Assembly (NCBI GenBank): GCA_052034585.1
Contig: JBPOIJ010000028.1
Coordinates: 1-64,000 of the forward strand
DNA from: Xiheimicrobium sp052034585
GTDB taxonomy: Bacteria > Myxococcota > Myxococcia > Myxococcales > Myxococcaceae
DNA: 64,000 nt
Direction: 5' to 3'
Positions 1-9,900 of the stretch are shown in pieces. The stretch's first letter is position 1; every line of letters begins with the position of its first letter. The notes under the pieces were generated by a model. That model searched no databases. It was not told the DNA's origin and saw only the letters and a program-made list of their open reading frames with translations. The position numbers were made by a program, and so were the translations under genes.

Positions 1-3000
1 GCGTTCACCGTGAAGGTGTTGGTGTTCGAGACCGGCGACACGTTGCCGGCCGCGTCGGTCGCGGTCGCGTTCACCGAGTGGCTCCCCTTCGGGAGCGAGC
101 CCGTCGGCGTGAAGGACCAGTTGCCCATCGCATCGGCGGTCGTCGTGCCCAGCGACATTCCATCGACGCGCACGGTGACGGTGGCGTTCGCCTCGGCGGT
201 GCCCGTCATGGCCGGACGTGGATTGGCAGTGGTGCTCCCGTTCGCCGGAGCCGTCACCACCGGCGCCGCGGGCGCGAGCGAGTCGACGGTGAACGTGTTG
301 GTGTTCGAGACGGGCGACACGTTGCCGGCGGCGTCGGTGGCGGTGACGTTCACCGTGTGGCTGCCCTGGGTGAGATCGGCGGTGGGAGTGAAGGAGAAGG
401 TGCCGCCAGCGGTCGCGGTGGTCGTCCCGATGACGGTGCCGTCGACGCGAATGGTGACGAGGCTGTTCGCTTCCGCAGTGCCGCTGATCGGCGGGCGAAC
501 CGTGGTGACCGTGCTGCCGTTCGCAGGTGCGGTGACGACGGGCGCTGCCGGAGCCGTGGTGTCGACGGTGAAGGTGTTGGTGTTCGAGTTGGGCGAGGTG
601 TTGCCCGCCGCGTCACGTGCAGTCACCAACACGGAGTGGGAGCCCGCGGCCAGGTTCGAGGTGGGAGTGAAGCTGAAGGTGCCCGCGGCCGTCGCGGTGG
701 TGGTGCCGGCGACGGTGCCGTCGATGGTGACGGTGACGGTGCTGTTCGCCTCCGCAGTCCCGGTGATCGGCGGTCGCGGGTTGCTCGTCGAGCTGCCGTT
801 CGCAGGGGCCTGCACCACCGGCGCGGCGGGCGGCACGGAGTCGACGGTGAAGGTGTTGGTGTTCGAGACCGGCGAGACGTTGCTCGCGGCATCGGTGGCG
901 GTCACGTTCACCGTGTGACTGCCCTGCGAGAGATCGGCCGTCGGGGTGAAGGAGAAGGTGCCGCCGGCGGTGGCGATGGTGGTGCCGATCACGTTGCCGT
1001 CGACCCGAACGGTGACGGTGCTGTTCGCCTCCGCGGTGCCGGTGATGGCCGGGCGGGGCGTGTTCACCGTGCTCCCGTTGGCTGGCGCGGTGACGACGGG
1101 CGCGGCTGGCGCGGTGGTGTCGACGGTGAAGGTGTTGGTGTTCGAGTTCACCGAGGTGTTTCCCGCCGCGTCGGTCGCGGTGACGAACGTCGTGTGATTC
1201 CCGTTGGCCAGGTTCGCGGGCGGGGTGAAGCTGAAGGTGCCTCCAGCGGTCGCGACGGTGGTGCCGACGATGGTGCCGTCGATGCGCACGGTGACGGTGG
1301 CGTTCGCCTCGGCGGTGCCGGTGATGGGCGGCCGCGGGTTGTTCGTGGTGCTCCCATTCGCGGGGGTGGCGACGATCGGCGCAGCGGGCGGCGTGACGTC
1401 GACGGTGAAGGCGTTGGTGTTCGAGTTCGGCGAGACGTTGCCCCCCGCGTCGGTGGCGGTGACGAAGGTGGCGTGCGCGCCTTCGGCGAGGTTGGCCGGC
1501 GGCGTGAAGGTGAAGGTGCCTGCCCCGGTGGCGATCGTGGTGCCGACGACGACGCCGTCGATGCGCACGGTGACGGTGGAGTTCGCCTCGGCGGTGCCGG
1601 TGATCGGCGGACGCTGGTTGGTGGTCGAGCTGCCGTTCGCGGGCGTCTGTACGACGGGAGCAGCGGGCGCCGCGGTGTCGACGGTGAAGGTGTTGGTGTT
1701 CGAGTTCACCGAGGTGTTGCCGGCCGCGTCGGCCGCGGTGACTCGTACGGTGTGGCTGCCGTCAGCGAGGTTGGCGGGCGGCGTGAAGGAGAAGGTGCCG
1801 CCAGCGGTCGCCGTCGTGGTGCCGACCGAGACCCCGTCGATGAAGACGGTGACGGTGCTGCCTGCCTCGGCGGTGCCGGTGACGGGCGGGCGAGGGTCGT
1901 TGGTGGTGCTGCCATTCGCGGGCGTCTGCACGACCGGCGCGCCGGGCGCGACGGTGTCGATGGTGAAGGTGTTGGTGTTCGAATTGGGCGAGACGTTGCC
2001 GGCGGCGTCAGTGGAGGTCGCGCGCACGGTATGGCTGCCCTCGGCGAGGTTGGCCGGCGGCGTGAAGGTGAAGGTGCCCGCGGCGGTCGCGATCGTCGTC
2101 CCGACCGAGACGCCGTCGATGAAGATGGTGACGGTGCTGTTCGCCTCGGCGGTACCGGTGACGGGCGGACGTGGAACGTTGGTGCTCGAGCCGTTCGCTG
2201 GGGTGGCGACGACGGGCGCGGGCGGAGGCACCGAGTCGCGCACGGTGGTGACGACGTTGCTCGTGACCGACTTCGGCGTGGTGGACACGGTGTAGAGCAG
2301 CGTCGACGAATCGGCGTAGGTGCCGTCGCTCGAGACCGACACGGTGACGGTGATCGTCCCGCTCGCGCCAGGCGCCAGGTTCCCCAGGGTCCACGTCACC
2401 ACCCCGGCGCTCACCGTCGGAGCGGGCACTCCCACGGGCTGGGTGCTGCTCGAGAACGTCGCCCCGGCGGGGAGCGTGTCGCGAATCGTCGCGCCCTCCG
2501 CCACGCCCGGCCCGGTGTTCGAGTAGTTGATCGTCCACGTGATGGAGTTGCCGTTGACGAAGGCGGGCCCGGACATCGTGAGGGCGATGGTGGGCTGGCC
2601 CTCGGAGGAGGTGCATGGAGACTCGAAGAGGCTGTCGAGGAAGAGCCTCACCGCGTTGCCCTGCGCGTTGCCCGTCAGGGGCACGGTGACGGCGTACTGG
2701 TGGCCGGCGAGGTAGCTCACCTTGCCGTTGGCCGCGTTCCCGTCGAGGTTTCCGGTGAGCCAGAACATCCGGTTGGCGGTGCTGGTGCCGACCGGGGCTC
2801 CGTCTTGATGAATGAGGAGCGTGTCGGTGCCGTACAGCGACGAGCCGCCCGCGAGGCCCATCGAGTCGACGTTCCCGGCGGTCGCGACGATCGGACCGTC
2901 GTACTGGGCGAACAGGCTGGTGGGCGCGAGGTTCTGGAGCACCGTGGGCGGGTTGTTGCCGTCGTCGACGATGCCGTTGGTCGACAAGAAGTGGCCCGGC

Positions 3001-3851
3001 CCCTCGAACGCCGAGATCGCGCGGCACTCCATGAAGGCGTGCGTCACCGGTCCGTAGTCGAGCCAGGCCCGAGTCTCGGCGACCACCGCGGCCGTGTTCG
3101 CGGTGGGCACGTAGTGCATCGAGGTCATCTGGCAGAACGCCGGCGTGCCGTCGGCCTTGAAGAGCGCGCCGTTTCCCGCCCCCACGGGCCCCAGGATCTC
3201 GGTCTCGGACAGGACGTCGACAGACAAGGGGTAGCCAGCCGCCTGGGTATTGCCGACGTCCGTCGTGCCTGCCGGCCAGGGCCGGTTGGCCGAGTCGGGG
3301 ATGCCGGCCGCGTTGAGGTAGTTGAACGCGATGACTTCGTTCTGATCGAGGAAGACGGCGATCTTCGGCGCCGCGGTGATCACCTTGCGCACGTCACCCG
3401 AGAAGCCGCTCGTCGAGACGTGCACCGTCGTCGTGTTGGAGGCCTGCCAGGCGGTGATGATCGGGTTCGCCGCAGCGACGTTGGTCGAGTCGATGACGAA
3501 CGGGCCACCGCGATAGCCGTGGTTGGTGATGACCGCCATCGTCTGCCGGTCGGTGGCGCTCGCGGTGAAGTCGACGCCGACGACGACGCCGGCGTCCTGC
3601 GTCTTCGTCTGGCTGACGATCCAATGAACGGGCACTCCAGCCTTCGCGAGGGCGTAGACGAGCCCGTACGCCCTGAACATGCCGTTGTTCTGGTACGTGG
3701 TGTCCATCGGGATGATCAACGAGCCCGCGGCGAAGCTGGTGATCACCGCATCTCGGCGGACTCCGGTGACCTCGGCGGCGGGCTCCTGTGGGGACGTCGA
3801 GCACGCAGCAGCCAGCAACGACAGGGAGAGCGTCAGGACTCGGTTCTTCAT
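1..3851 (-). CDS. Giant surface lipoprotein with tandem Ig-like repeats (3' end outside window)
   Basis: The minus-strand frame is open from an ATG at 3851 to the window edge, so at least 1283 residues are seen and the C-terminus is missing. It begins with a lipoprotein signal (lipobox LLAAAC, Cys17). An N-terminal domain of about 380 residues that I do not recognise follows. A DUF11-like beta domain (about residues 415-525) comes next, with GPAFVNGNSITW and LPAGATFSSS. From about residue 538 there are eight Ig-like repeats of exactly 93 residues, each with PANGS, TGTAEANSTVT, IDG and DAAGN-type motifs. The ATG shares one base with the TGA of the upstream OmpA-like gene, so translation is probably coupled. 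Role inferred: extended cell-surface or adhesive protein. Confidence 0.85.
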   Translation of the reverse strand, partial: MKNRVLTLSLSLLAAACSTSPQEPAAEVTGVRRDAVITSFAAGSLIIPMDTTYQNNGMFRAYGLVYALAKAGVPVHWIVSQTKTQDAGVVVGVDFTASATDRQTMAVITNHGYRGGPFVIDSTNVAAANPIITAWQASNTTTVHVSTSGFSGDVRKVITAAPKIAVFLDQNEVIAFNYLNAAGIPDSANRPWPAGTTDVGNTQAAGYPLSVDVLSETEILGPVGAGNGALFKADGTPAFCQMTSMHYVPTANTAAVVAETRAWLDYGPVTHAFMECRAISAFEGPGHFLSTNGIVDDGNNPPTVLQNLAPTSLFAQYDGPIVATAGNVDSMGLAGGSSLYGTDTLLIHQDGAPVGTSTANRMFWLTGNLDGNAANGKVSYLAGHQYAVTVPLTGNAQGNAVRLFLDSLFESPCTSSEGQPTIALTMSGPAFVNGNSITWTINYSNTGPGVAEGATIRDTLPAGATFSSSTQPVGVPAPTVSAGVVTWTLGNLAPGASGTITVTVSVSSDGTYADSSTLLYTVSTTPKSVTSNVVTTVRDSVPPPAPVVATPANGSSTNVPRPPVTGTAEANSTVTIFIDGVSVGTTIATAAGTFTFTPPANLAEGSHTVRATSTDAAGNVSPNSNTNTFTIDTVAPGAPVVQTPANGSTTNDPRPPVTGTAEAGSTVTVFIDGVSVGTTTATAGGTFSFTPPANLADGSHTVRVTAADAAGNTSVNSNTNTFTVDTAAPAAPVVQTPANGSSTTNQRPPITGTAEANSTVTVRIDGVVVGTTIATGAGTFTFTPPANLAEGAHATFVTATDAGGNVSPNSNTNAFTVDVTPPAAPIVATPANGSTTNNPRPPITGTAEANATVTVRIDGTIVGTTVATAGGTFSFTPPANLANGNHTTFVTATDAAGNTSVNSNTNTFTVDTTAPAAPVVTAPANGSTVNTPRPAITGTAEANSTVTVRVDGNVIGTTIATAGGTFSFTPTADLSQGSHTVNVTATDAASNVSPVSNTNTFTVDSVPPAAPVVQAPANGSSTSNPRPPITGTAEANSTVTVTIDGTVAGTTTATAAGTFSFTPTSNLAAGSHSVLVTARDAAGNTSPNSNTNTFTVDTTAPAAPVVTAPANGSTVTTVRPPISGTAEANSLVTIRVDGTVIGTTTATAGGTFSFTPTADLTQGSHTVNVTATDAAGNVSPVSNTNTFTVDSLAPAAPVVTAPANGSTTANPRPAMTGTAEANATVTVRVDGMSLGTTTADAMGNWSFTPTGSLPKGSHSVNATATDAAGNVSPVSNTNTFTVN
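4..2235 (-). repeat. Eight tandem 279-bp repeats encoding Ig-like domains
   Basis: The boundary word TCGACGGTGAAGGTGTTGGT (or a close variant) recurs on the plus strand at 4, 283, 562, 841, 1120, 1399, 1678 and 1957. The spacing is exactly 279 bp each time, which is 93 codons with no length drift. Units differ mainly by scattered substitutions. The array probably continues beyond position 1. It codes for Ig-like domains of the surface lipoprotein and is not intergenic satellite DNA. Confidence 0.93.
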
Positions 3852-5710
3852 CACGGCACCTCCAGCACTTTGATCTGCGTCTTCTCTTCAGTGACGATCA
3901 CGAACTCGACGCGGCGGTTGAGCTCGCGACCCTTGTCGGTCTTGTTGTCTGCCACCGGGCGATCCGGCCCATAGCCCTTGGCGTCGAGCCGGTTGGCCTC
4001 CACGCCCTGCTTCATCAGGTACGCCTTCACCGACCCGGCGCGATCCTGCGAGAGCCTGCGATTGTAGTCCGCCGAGCCGCGGCTGTCGGTGTGACCTTCG
4101 ACCACCACGTGCTCCACTTCCGCATGGTCCTTGAGGATCGAGGCCACCTGGTTGAGGAGCCCGAAGCTGCGCGCCTGGATCGTCGCCTTCGCGGTGTCGA
4201 AGTAGACGCGATCTTTGATCACCAGCTTGTCCTTGGTGATCACCACCATCTGCTTCTTGTTCACCGGGCAGCCCTGGTTCTCTTTCGGGCCGGGCTCGGC
4301 GCGGCAGTTGTCCTCGGCATCTTCGACGCCGTCCTTGTCTTGATCGGTCGGCGGGCAGCCCTTGTAGCGGGGATCACCCTTCTCGGTCGGGCAGGCGTCG
4401 ACGTTGTCGAGCAGGCCGTCTCCATCGGAGTCCTTGAGCGGACACCCCTTGCGGTCGGCCGGGCCGGGCTCGGTCGGGCACTCGTCGACCTCGTCGAGGA
4501 CGCCGTCCTTGTCGGTGTCCTTCGGCGGGCAGCCCTGGCGTTCCTTCGGCCCCGGCACGGTCGGGCACTTGTCCACCTCGTCGAGCACTCCGTCTTTGTC
4601 GGTGTCCTTCGCGGGGCAGCCCTTGCGCTCCTTGGGGCCAGCCACGTCGGGGCATTGATCGACGTCGTCGGTCACGCCGTCTGCGTCGCGATCGGGACAG
4701 CCGTTGGTCTCGACGCGGCCCTTCACCGTCGGGCACGAGTCGACGCCGTTCTTCACGCCATCACCATCGAGATCGAGCTCGGGGCAGTCCTGCACCTTGT
4801 ACGGCTTGCCCTCGACGCACGCCGACGCGGGCCACAGCCAGGAGGCGCCGAGCAGCACGCGGAAGAGCGGCGTCCCCGGAGCCTTGCCGATGCCCGGCCC
4901 GGCGAGCGCGTGGAGTTCGATCGGCCCGACGGGGTAGCGCGCACCGGCCATGATCTCGGCCGAGATCGGCTGCTGGGTGATCGGGAAGATGGTGCGCACG
5001 CTGAGCTCCCCGCGCAGCTTCTCGCCGACCGTCGTGGCCCCGACACCGAGATCGAGCTGCGAGCCGAGCTTGTCGCCCTGCGTGGAGATCGCCTGCTGCG
5101 GGCGGATCCAGCCGCCGAACTCCGCGCTCACCCGCAGCCAGTCGCCGAAGACCCGCCCGGCGCCCAGCTTGGGAATGAAGGTCACCGTGTCGTCTCGAGT
5201 GAGGCCAGCCGAGCTCCCAAAGGGGAAGCCCAGCATCGCGGTGATGCCGAGATCGATCGGAGCGCCGCGCTCCTGCGCCATGAAGCCGAGCCGCGCCTGG
5301 AGATAGGGCGTGCCCAACACCGTCGCAGGCGCCGCCGAGATGCCGAGGGTGTCGAGGTTCTTCGCCCCGCCCTGCCAGAGCACGACCGGCACTTGGAGCC
5401 CCACCTCGAGCCACCTGGTGATCCCGAAGGCGCCGACGAGGTGGCCGGTGACGCGGCTGCCGACGACGGTGCTCAGCCGCTGGTTCTGCTCGTTCACGAA
5501 CACCAACGGATCGTGCTCGTAGTGTCCAAAGAGCCCGACTCGCAGCTGGCGCTCAGCGAGGAGATCGGAGCCACCCACCAGCATGCCGCCCTTGGCAGAG
5601 GGGTTCAGGTAGAGCCGCTCGAGCTCGAACCCAGGCAGAGTGGTCTGCGCGGCCACGAGGCTCGACGAGCCGATCGCGAGCGCGATGAAGAGGCGATTGA
5701 GTGAGTGCAT
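3851..5710 (-). CDS. OmpA-family outer membrane protein with TSP3 calcium-binding repeats
   Basis: The protein has 619 residues from ATG 5710, which begins a clear signal peptide (MHSLNRLFIALAIGSSSLVAA). The open frame runs further upstream, but that part overlaps the divergent neighbour and lacks a signal, so it was rejected. Residues about 25-290 are beta-rich and probably form a barrel. Six thrombospondin type-3 repeats follow (DxDxDGVxDxxDxCP). The C-terminal OmpA peptidoglycan-binding domain has GHTDSRGSADYN, LSQDRA and NRRVEFV. It probably links the outer membrane to peptidoglycan. The stop overlaps the start of the Ig-repeat lipoprotein by one base, so the two probably work together at the surface. 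Confidence 0.9.
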   Translation of the reverse strand: MHSLNRLFIALAIGSSSLVAAQTTLPGFELERLYLNPSAKGGMLVGGSDLLAERQLRVGLFGHYEHDPLVFVNEQNQRLSTVVGSRVTGHLVGAFGITRWLEVGLQVPVVLWQGGAKNLDTLGISAAPATVLGTPYLQARLGFMAQERGAPIDLGITAMLGFPFGSSAGLTRDDTVTFIPKLGAGRVFGDWLRVSAEFGGWIRPQQAISTQGDKLGSQLDLGVGATTVGEKLRGELSVRTIFPITQQPISAEIMAGARYPVGPIELHALAGPGIGKAPGTPLFRVLLGASWLWPASACVEGKPYKVQDCPELDLDGDGVKNGVDSCPTVKGRVETNGCPDRDADGVTDDVDQCPDVAGPKERKGCPAKDTDKDGVLDEVDKCPTVPGPKERQGCPPKDTDKDGVLDEVDECPTEPGPADRKGCPLKDSDGDGLLDNVDACPTEKGDPRYKGCPPTDQDKDGVEDAEDNCRAEPGPKENQGCPVNKKQMVVITKDKLVIKDRVYFDTAKATIQARSFGLLNQVASILKDHAEVEHVVVEGHTDSRGSADYNRRLSQDRAGSVKAYLMKQGVEANRLDAKGYGPDRPVADNKTDKGRELNRRVEFVIVTEEKTQIKVLEVP

Positions 5711-5840
5711 TGGGAGGAGGGGGTGGTGCGGCGAGGACGGAACCCTACCGTGGCGCGCGAACCTCCCATCGAAAAAGTCGTCAACAGGCGTGAAGTCGGG
5801 AAGGCAACGTGCGCGGTTGTAGGACATCGACAACTGCAAC

Positions 5841-6926
5841 ATGCCTGTCACGATGAGCGCCGTGCGGCTCGCGCTCGACCCTCCCAGCGTGACGGTGGGC
5901 GTGGTGGAAGACGAGGGCGTTCGGATCAGCCGCGGAGAGCAAGGGGTGGTGCTCGAGACGCGTGGCTCCAGCGTTCGAGTACGTCGATCGCTCGCTCGGG
6001 AGATCGTCGTTCCCGCCGAGACCCGGTTCCAGCTCGAGCCTGGGGACGTGCTCTGGCGCGAAGGCCTCGGCAGGTTGATCGACGACGAGGCCACCGCACG
6101 CGCCGAGGATCTCGAGGTCGCCGCGGTCTCGAGCTGGGGCGATGAAGCGGCGTGGGGCGTACTCGGCGACTGGCTCCTCGATCGGGGCGATCGGCTGGGC
6201 GAACGAATCACCCACGCGCTCGGGCGGCGATCGTGGCGGCCGCTCGCTCCCCATACGTGGATCGGGGCGACCTGGCGGCACGGGGTGCTCCAGCGCGTCG
6301 CGATCACCCGGCCGGAGTGGGCCACCAACGTGCCCTGGCGAGAAGCCCTGCTCGAGATCCTCGTCGCCCGCGAAGCCCGGTTCCTCGAAGAGCTCTCCCT
6401 CGATCTCGCGAGGCTCGAGCCGGAGGCGACCGTCGACGAGCTCCACGCCCTCTCCTCGTCCCTCCTCGCCTTGCCGTGGCCTCGCTGGCTGCGAAGGCTC
6501 CACTTCGGCGTCGCGGCGGGGCTGTCCCGTTTCCCACCGGGTGAGCTGCTCGACCGGGTGCCGCGGCTGCCTCACGCCGATCTCTTCGGTCGCGGAGAGC
6601 GGGCGCAGCTCGTGCTCGAGTCGGCGTCGGACCGGGCGGCCCTCGAAGGCCTGGAGCGGGATCGCACGCCGCTCGCCGACGGCTTCCGGGTTCGGGTCTT
6701 CCCCTCGAAGGTGCTCTTCGAGCGGCCGGTCTGGCCGCGGTACGACTCCTGGCCCTCGTGGGACTTCGCCTTTCACGACGGGCGCTGGTTCCTGAGCTGG
6801 CGGCACGGCGCGCCGCGGAGCGACGAGGTGAAGATCAACGGCATGGAGTTCTTCAACGCCTGCCTCGTGCCTGGCGACCGGATCGAGATTGGCGAGCAGG
6901 TGACGCTCCGCTTCGAGCTGGGCTGA
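5841..6926 (+). CDS. TIGR02996-like / FHA-like protein
   Basis: This 361-residue protein has no signal peptide or membrane segment. Around residues 105-125 it has WGVLGDWLLDRGDRLGERI, which resembles the TIGR02996 'repeat-companion' motif (ADWLeerGDprGe) common in myxobacteria and planctomycetes. The last 35 residues (VKINGMEFFNACLVPGDRIEIG) look like the end of an FHA fold. The middle is rich in Leu, Glu and Arg with no recognised motif. The start is ATG 5841 or ATG 5853 (MPVTM), and no strong Shine-Dalgarno decides between them. It diverges from the OmpA-like gene. A cytoplasmic regulatory or scaffold role is only inferred. Confidence 0.7.
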   Translation: MPVTMSAVRLALDPPSVTVGVVEDEGVRISRGEQGVVLETRGSSVRVRRSLAREIVVPAETRFQLEPGDVLWREGLGRLIDDEATARAEDLEVAAVSSWGDEAAWGVLGDWLLDRGDRLGERITHALGRRSWRPLAPHTWIGATWRHGVLQRVAITRPEWATNVPWREALLEILVAREARFLEELSLDLARLEPEATVDELHALSSSLLALPWPRWLRRLHFGVAAGLSRFPPGELLDRVPRLPHADLFGRGERAQLVLESASDRAALEGLERDRTPLADGFRVRVFPSKVLFERPVWPRYDSWPSWDFAFHDGRWFLSWRHGAPRSDEVKINGMEFFNACLVPGDRIEIGEQVTLRFELG

Positions 6927-6967
6927 GCCCATTTTCATGCCGCGCGAGCGTTGCTACAGCGCTGCCC

Positions 6968-9900
6968 ATGCGCACGCGTCTCGCCGTCTTCGCCCTGCTC
7001 TCCCTTGGCTGCCCGAACCCCATGCCTCGGCCCGACGCCGGCGTGACGCCCCCCACGGTGGAGTCGGTCTCGCCCACCTCCGGCCCGATGTCGGGAGGCA
7101 CCATGGTGACGGTGAACGGTTCCCGCTTCGTCGACGGCGCGATCGTCACGTTCGGCTCGGCGCCAGGCACCTTGGTGGTGGTGCAGAACGCGCTCCGGCT
7201 CAGCGTGCGGACCCCCGCGGTCACCAACCCGGGGCGGGTCTCGCTCACCGTCACCAACCCGGACGGCAGCTCGGGCACGCTCGAGAACGCGTTCACCTTC
7301 GAGAGCGTGATGGGGCCGTCGATCAATCAGGCGATCGTCACCGTGAACGCCGAGCTCTCCGATCGCTCCGGCGCGGCGATGGTGAGCGTGCCCGTCACCG
7401 CGCAGGTCGAGATCCCCACCGTCACCAAGGGCGCTGGCCAGGGCAGCGGCGTCAAGGCGCAGGTGGGCTTCGCGCGAATGCTCTCGAGCCCGCCAGCCGA
7501 CGCCGACTTCACCTGGACCGACGCGACCTACTCGAGTGACGCCGACGGCGCGATGGCGGGTGATCTCGCGCGCGACGTCTATGGCGGCATGGTGACGGTG
7601 CCGGGCGCGATGGCGACGAGCGTCGTCTACCGGCTGGCCGCGCGCTTCTCGGTGGACAACGGGCAGACCTGGAAGCTCGCCGATCGCGACGGCTCGATGA
7701 ACGGGGTGCAAGACGCGCAAGTGCCTCGGCTCACCGTCGATCCGAAGGGCGTCGACTGGTGCCGAATGGGTGGGCGAACGCCGGGCACCCAGCCGCCGAC
7801 GGTGATGCTGCGCAGCAACCAGCCCGCGCCCCTCGTCTATGCGCAGGTCTTCTCGACGAACCGCACCGAAGCGGCCGGCGCAGGAATGGGGATCAAGGGA
7901 CAGCTCGGCTACGGGGCGATGGGCTCGGACCCGATGACGTGGACCTGGGTCGACGGCGCGTACAACGTCGACGTCGGCAACAACGACGAGTGGCAGGCGA
8001 CGCTGCCGGTGCCGGCCGAGGGCACGTACCGCTTCGCCTGGCGCTTCAACCTCGACGACGGGAGCTACGCCTACTGCGACAACGACGGCCTCGCGATGAA
8101 CGGCTTCACCGAAGATCAATCGGGCACGCTGATCGTGAGCGCGCCGGGGATCGACTCCTGCGTGCTCCAGTTCCCCACGAGCGCCGGAGCCTTGGTGAAC
8201 GCGCCGGGACCGATCGTCTACGGGCGGGTCTTCGCGGCGGGGGTCACCGATCGCGACGCAGGCGTTCCCGCGGTGACGATGGAGCTCGGGCTCGGGCCCG
8301 CTGGCATCCAGCCCGATCAGGTGTCGTGGACCTGGCAGCCGAGCACCTTCAACGTGCCGGTCATGGGCGGCGGCGCGGAGTTTCAGTCGACGCTCCCTGC
8401 CCAGCCCCAAGGCGTCTACGCGTACGCTTGGCGCGCGCGCCTGGGTTCCAGCGGCGCGTACACGTACTGCGATCTCGACGGGAGCCAGAACGGGTTCCAG
8501 CCGAACCAGGCCGGGGTCTACAGCGTGGCGCCGTTCTCCTTTTCGGAGTGCCGCCTCCAGTTCCCCGCAACGATCACCACCTTCGAGGGCCGGCCCTCCG
8601 GGCTCATCTATGGGCAGGTGTTCGCGACCGCTGGCGTCACCACGCCGCTCGCCGACGGCGGAGCGCCACCCAACATCGCCGCAGAGCTTGGCTATGGGCC
8701 GCCGATGTCCGATCCGGCGCTGGCCGATGCCGGGTGGAGCTGGACGCAAGCCAGCTTCAACGTCGGGGTCGTGGGCGGTGGCTCCGAGTACGAGGCGCGC
8801 GTGCTGGGTCCGGCTCCGGGCACCTACGACTACGCCTACCGGGTGCGCCACCTCGGAGGCGCGTGGACCTACTGCGATCGTGACGGTGCAGCGAACCAGT
8901 ACCAGACGGCGCAGGCTGGCCGGCTCACGGCGCGGGCCTTCGACGTCGACGAGTGCCTCATGGACACGGCCGCGCTCCAGGCCGCCCGCTCTCAACCGCT
9001 CACCACGCCGGTGTTGGCGCGGGTGCGAGTGCCGTCCCTCACCGAAGACGCAGGCCAGGGCACCGGAGTGACGGCGCACGTCGGCTATGGACCGATGGGA
9101 ACCGCCCCAGTGACGTGGATGACGTGGGTGCCGGCGAGCTTCGACTCCGACGCGATGGACTTCGATCGCTACTCGGGCACCTTCACCGCGCCCGGCACCC
9201 TGACGACCTACGACGTCGCCTTTCGCTTCAGCGTGAGCGGGCGGCAGCCGGTCTATTGCGACCGCGACGGGCTCGCCAACGGCTTCAGCTCGGCGCAGGC
9301 GACCAAGCTCACCGTCTTGAACGCAGTGGTGAGCGCCTGTCAGCTGCGAACGCCGAGCGCCTTCCAGCTCGCGAGCGGGAGCTCACTCAGCGCGAGCATG
9401 AGCTTCTCGGGAACGGGGACGAACATGGCTGGCGCGGCGCCGAACTTCCGCGTGCAGATCGGCATGGGCCCGCGCGACGACGCCTCGACGAGCCCGCTGT
9501 GGGGCTGGGCCAACGCGACCTACCAGGGCGAGCTGAGCGGGCGTGACGTCTACGGGCTCACCTTCGCGCCCTCGTACACTGGCCTTCGCGCGGTGAGCGC
9601 ACGGGTCACCTCCGACTTCGGGCAGACCTGGACGTACTGCGATCTCAACGGCTCCGACGTGAACGGCTACGAGCCGACGCAGCAGTACGACGTGACGGTC
9701 GACCCGAACACGTCGATCCAGTTCTGCAAGCTGCAGTTCCCCGCGGCGGTGAGCCTCGACGCGGGCCTCTCACGCGTCTACGGGCAGGTCTTCCACTCGG
9801 GCCTGACGCCCGACGCCGGCGCACCGATTCGGGCAGAGTTCGGCGTCGGCGCGAGAGATCAGGAACCAGGCCTCTCCTGGCAGTGGAGCGCCGCGCCCTT

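Noticed and set aside
78..3974. 1298-residue open frame on the plus strand opposite the Ig-repeat gene
   Set aside because: Arg/Gly/Asp-rich text with no motif. It is the antisense shadow of a repetitive high-GC gene, and the minus frame has a signal peptide and real domains.
3788..5704. 638-residue plus-strand frame opposite the OmpA-like gene
   Set aside because: Low-complexity translation with no recognisable motif. The opposite strand has complete OmpA and TSP3 signatures.
5711..6328. N-terminal extension of the OmpA-like frame to 6328
   Set aside because: It lies antisense to the FHA-like gene, lacks a signal peptide and would bury the clear signal peptide starting at 5710.
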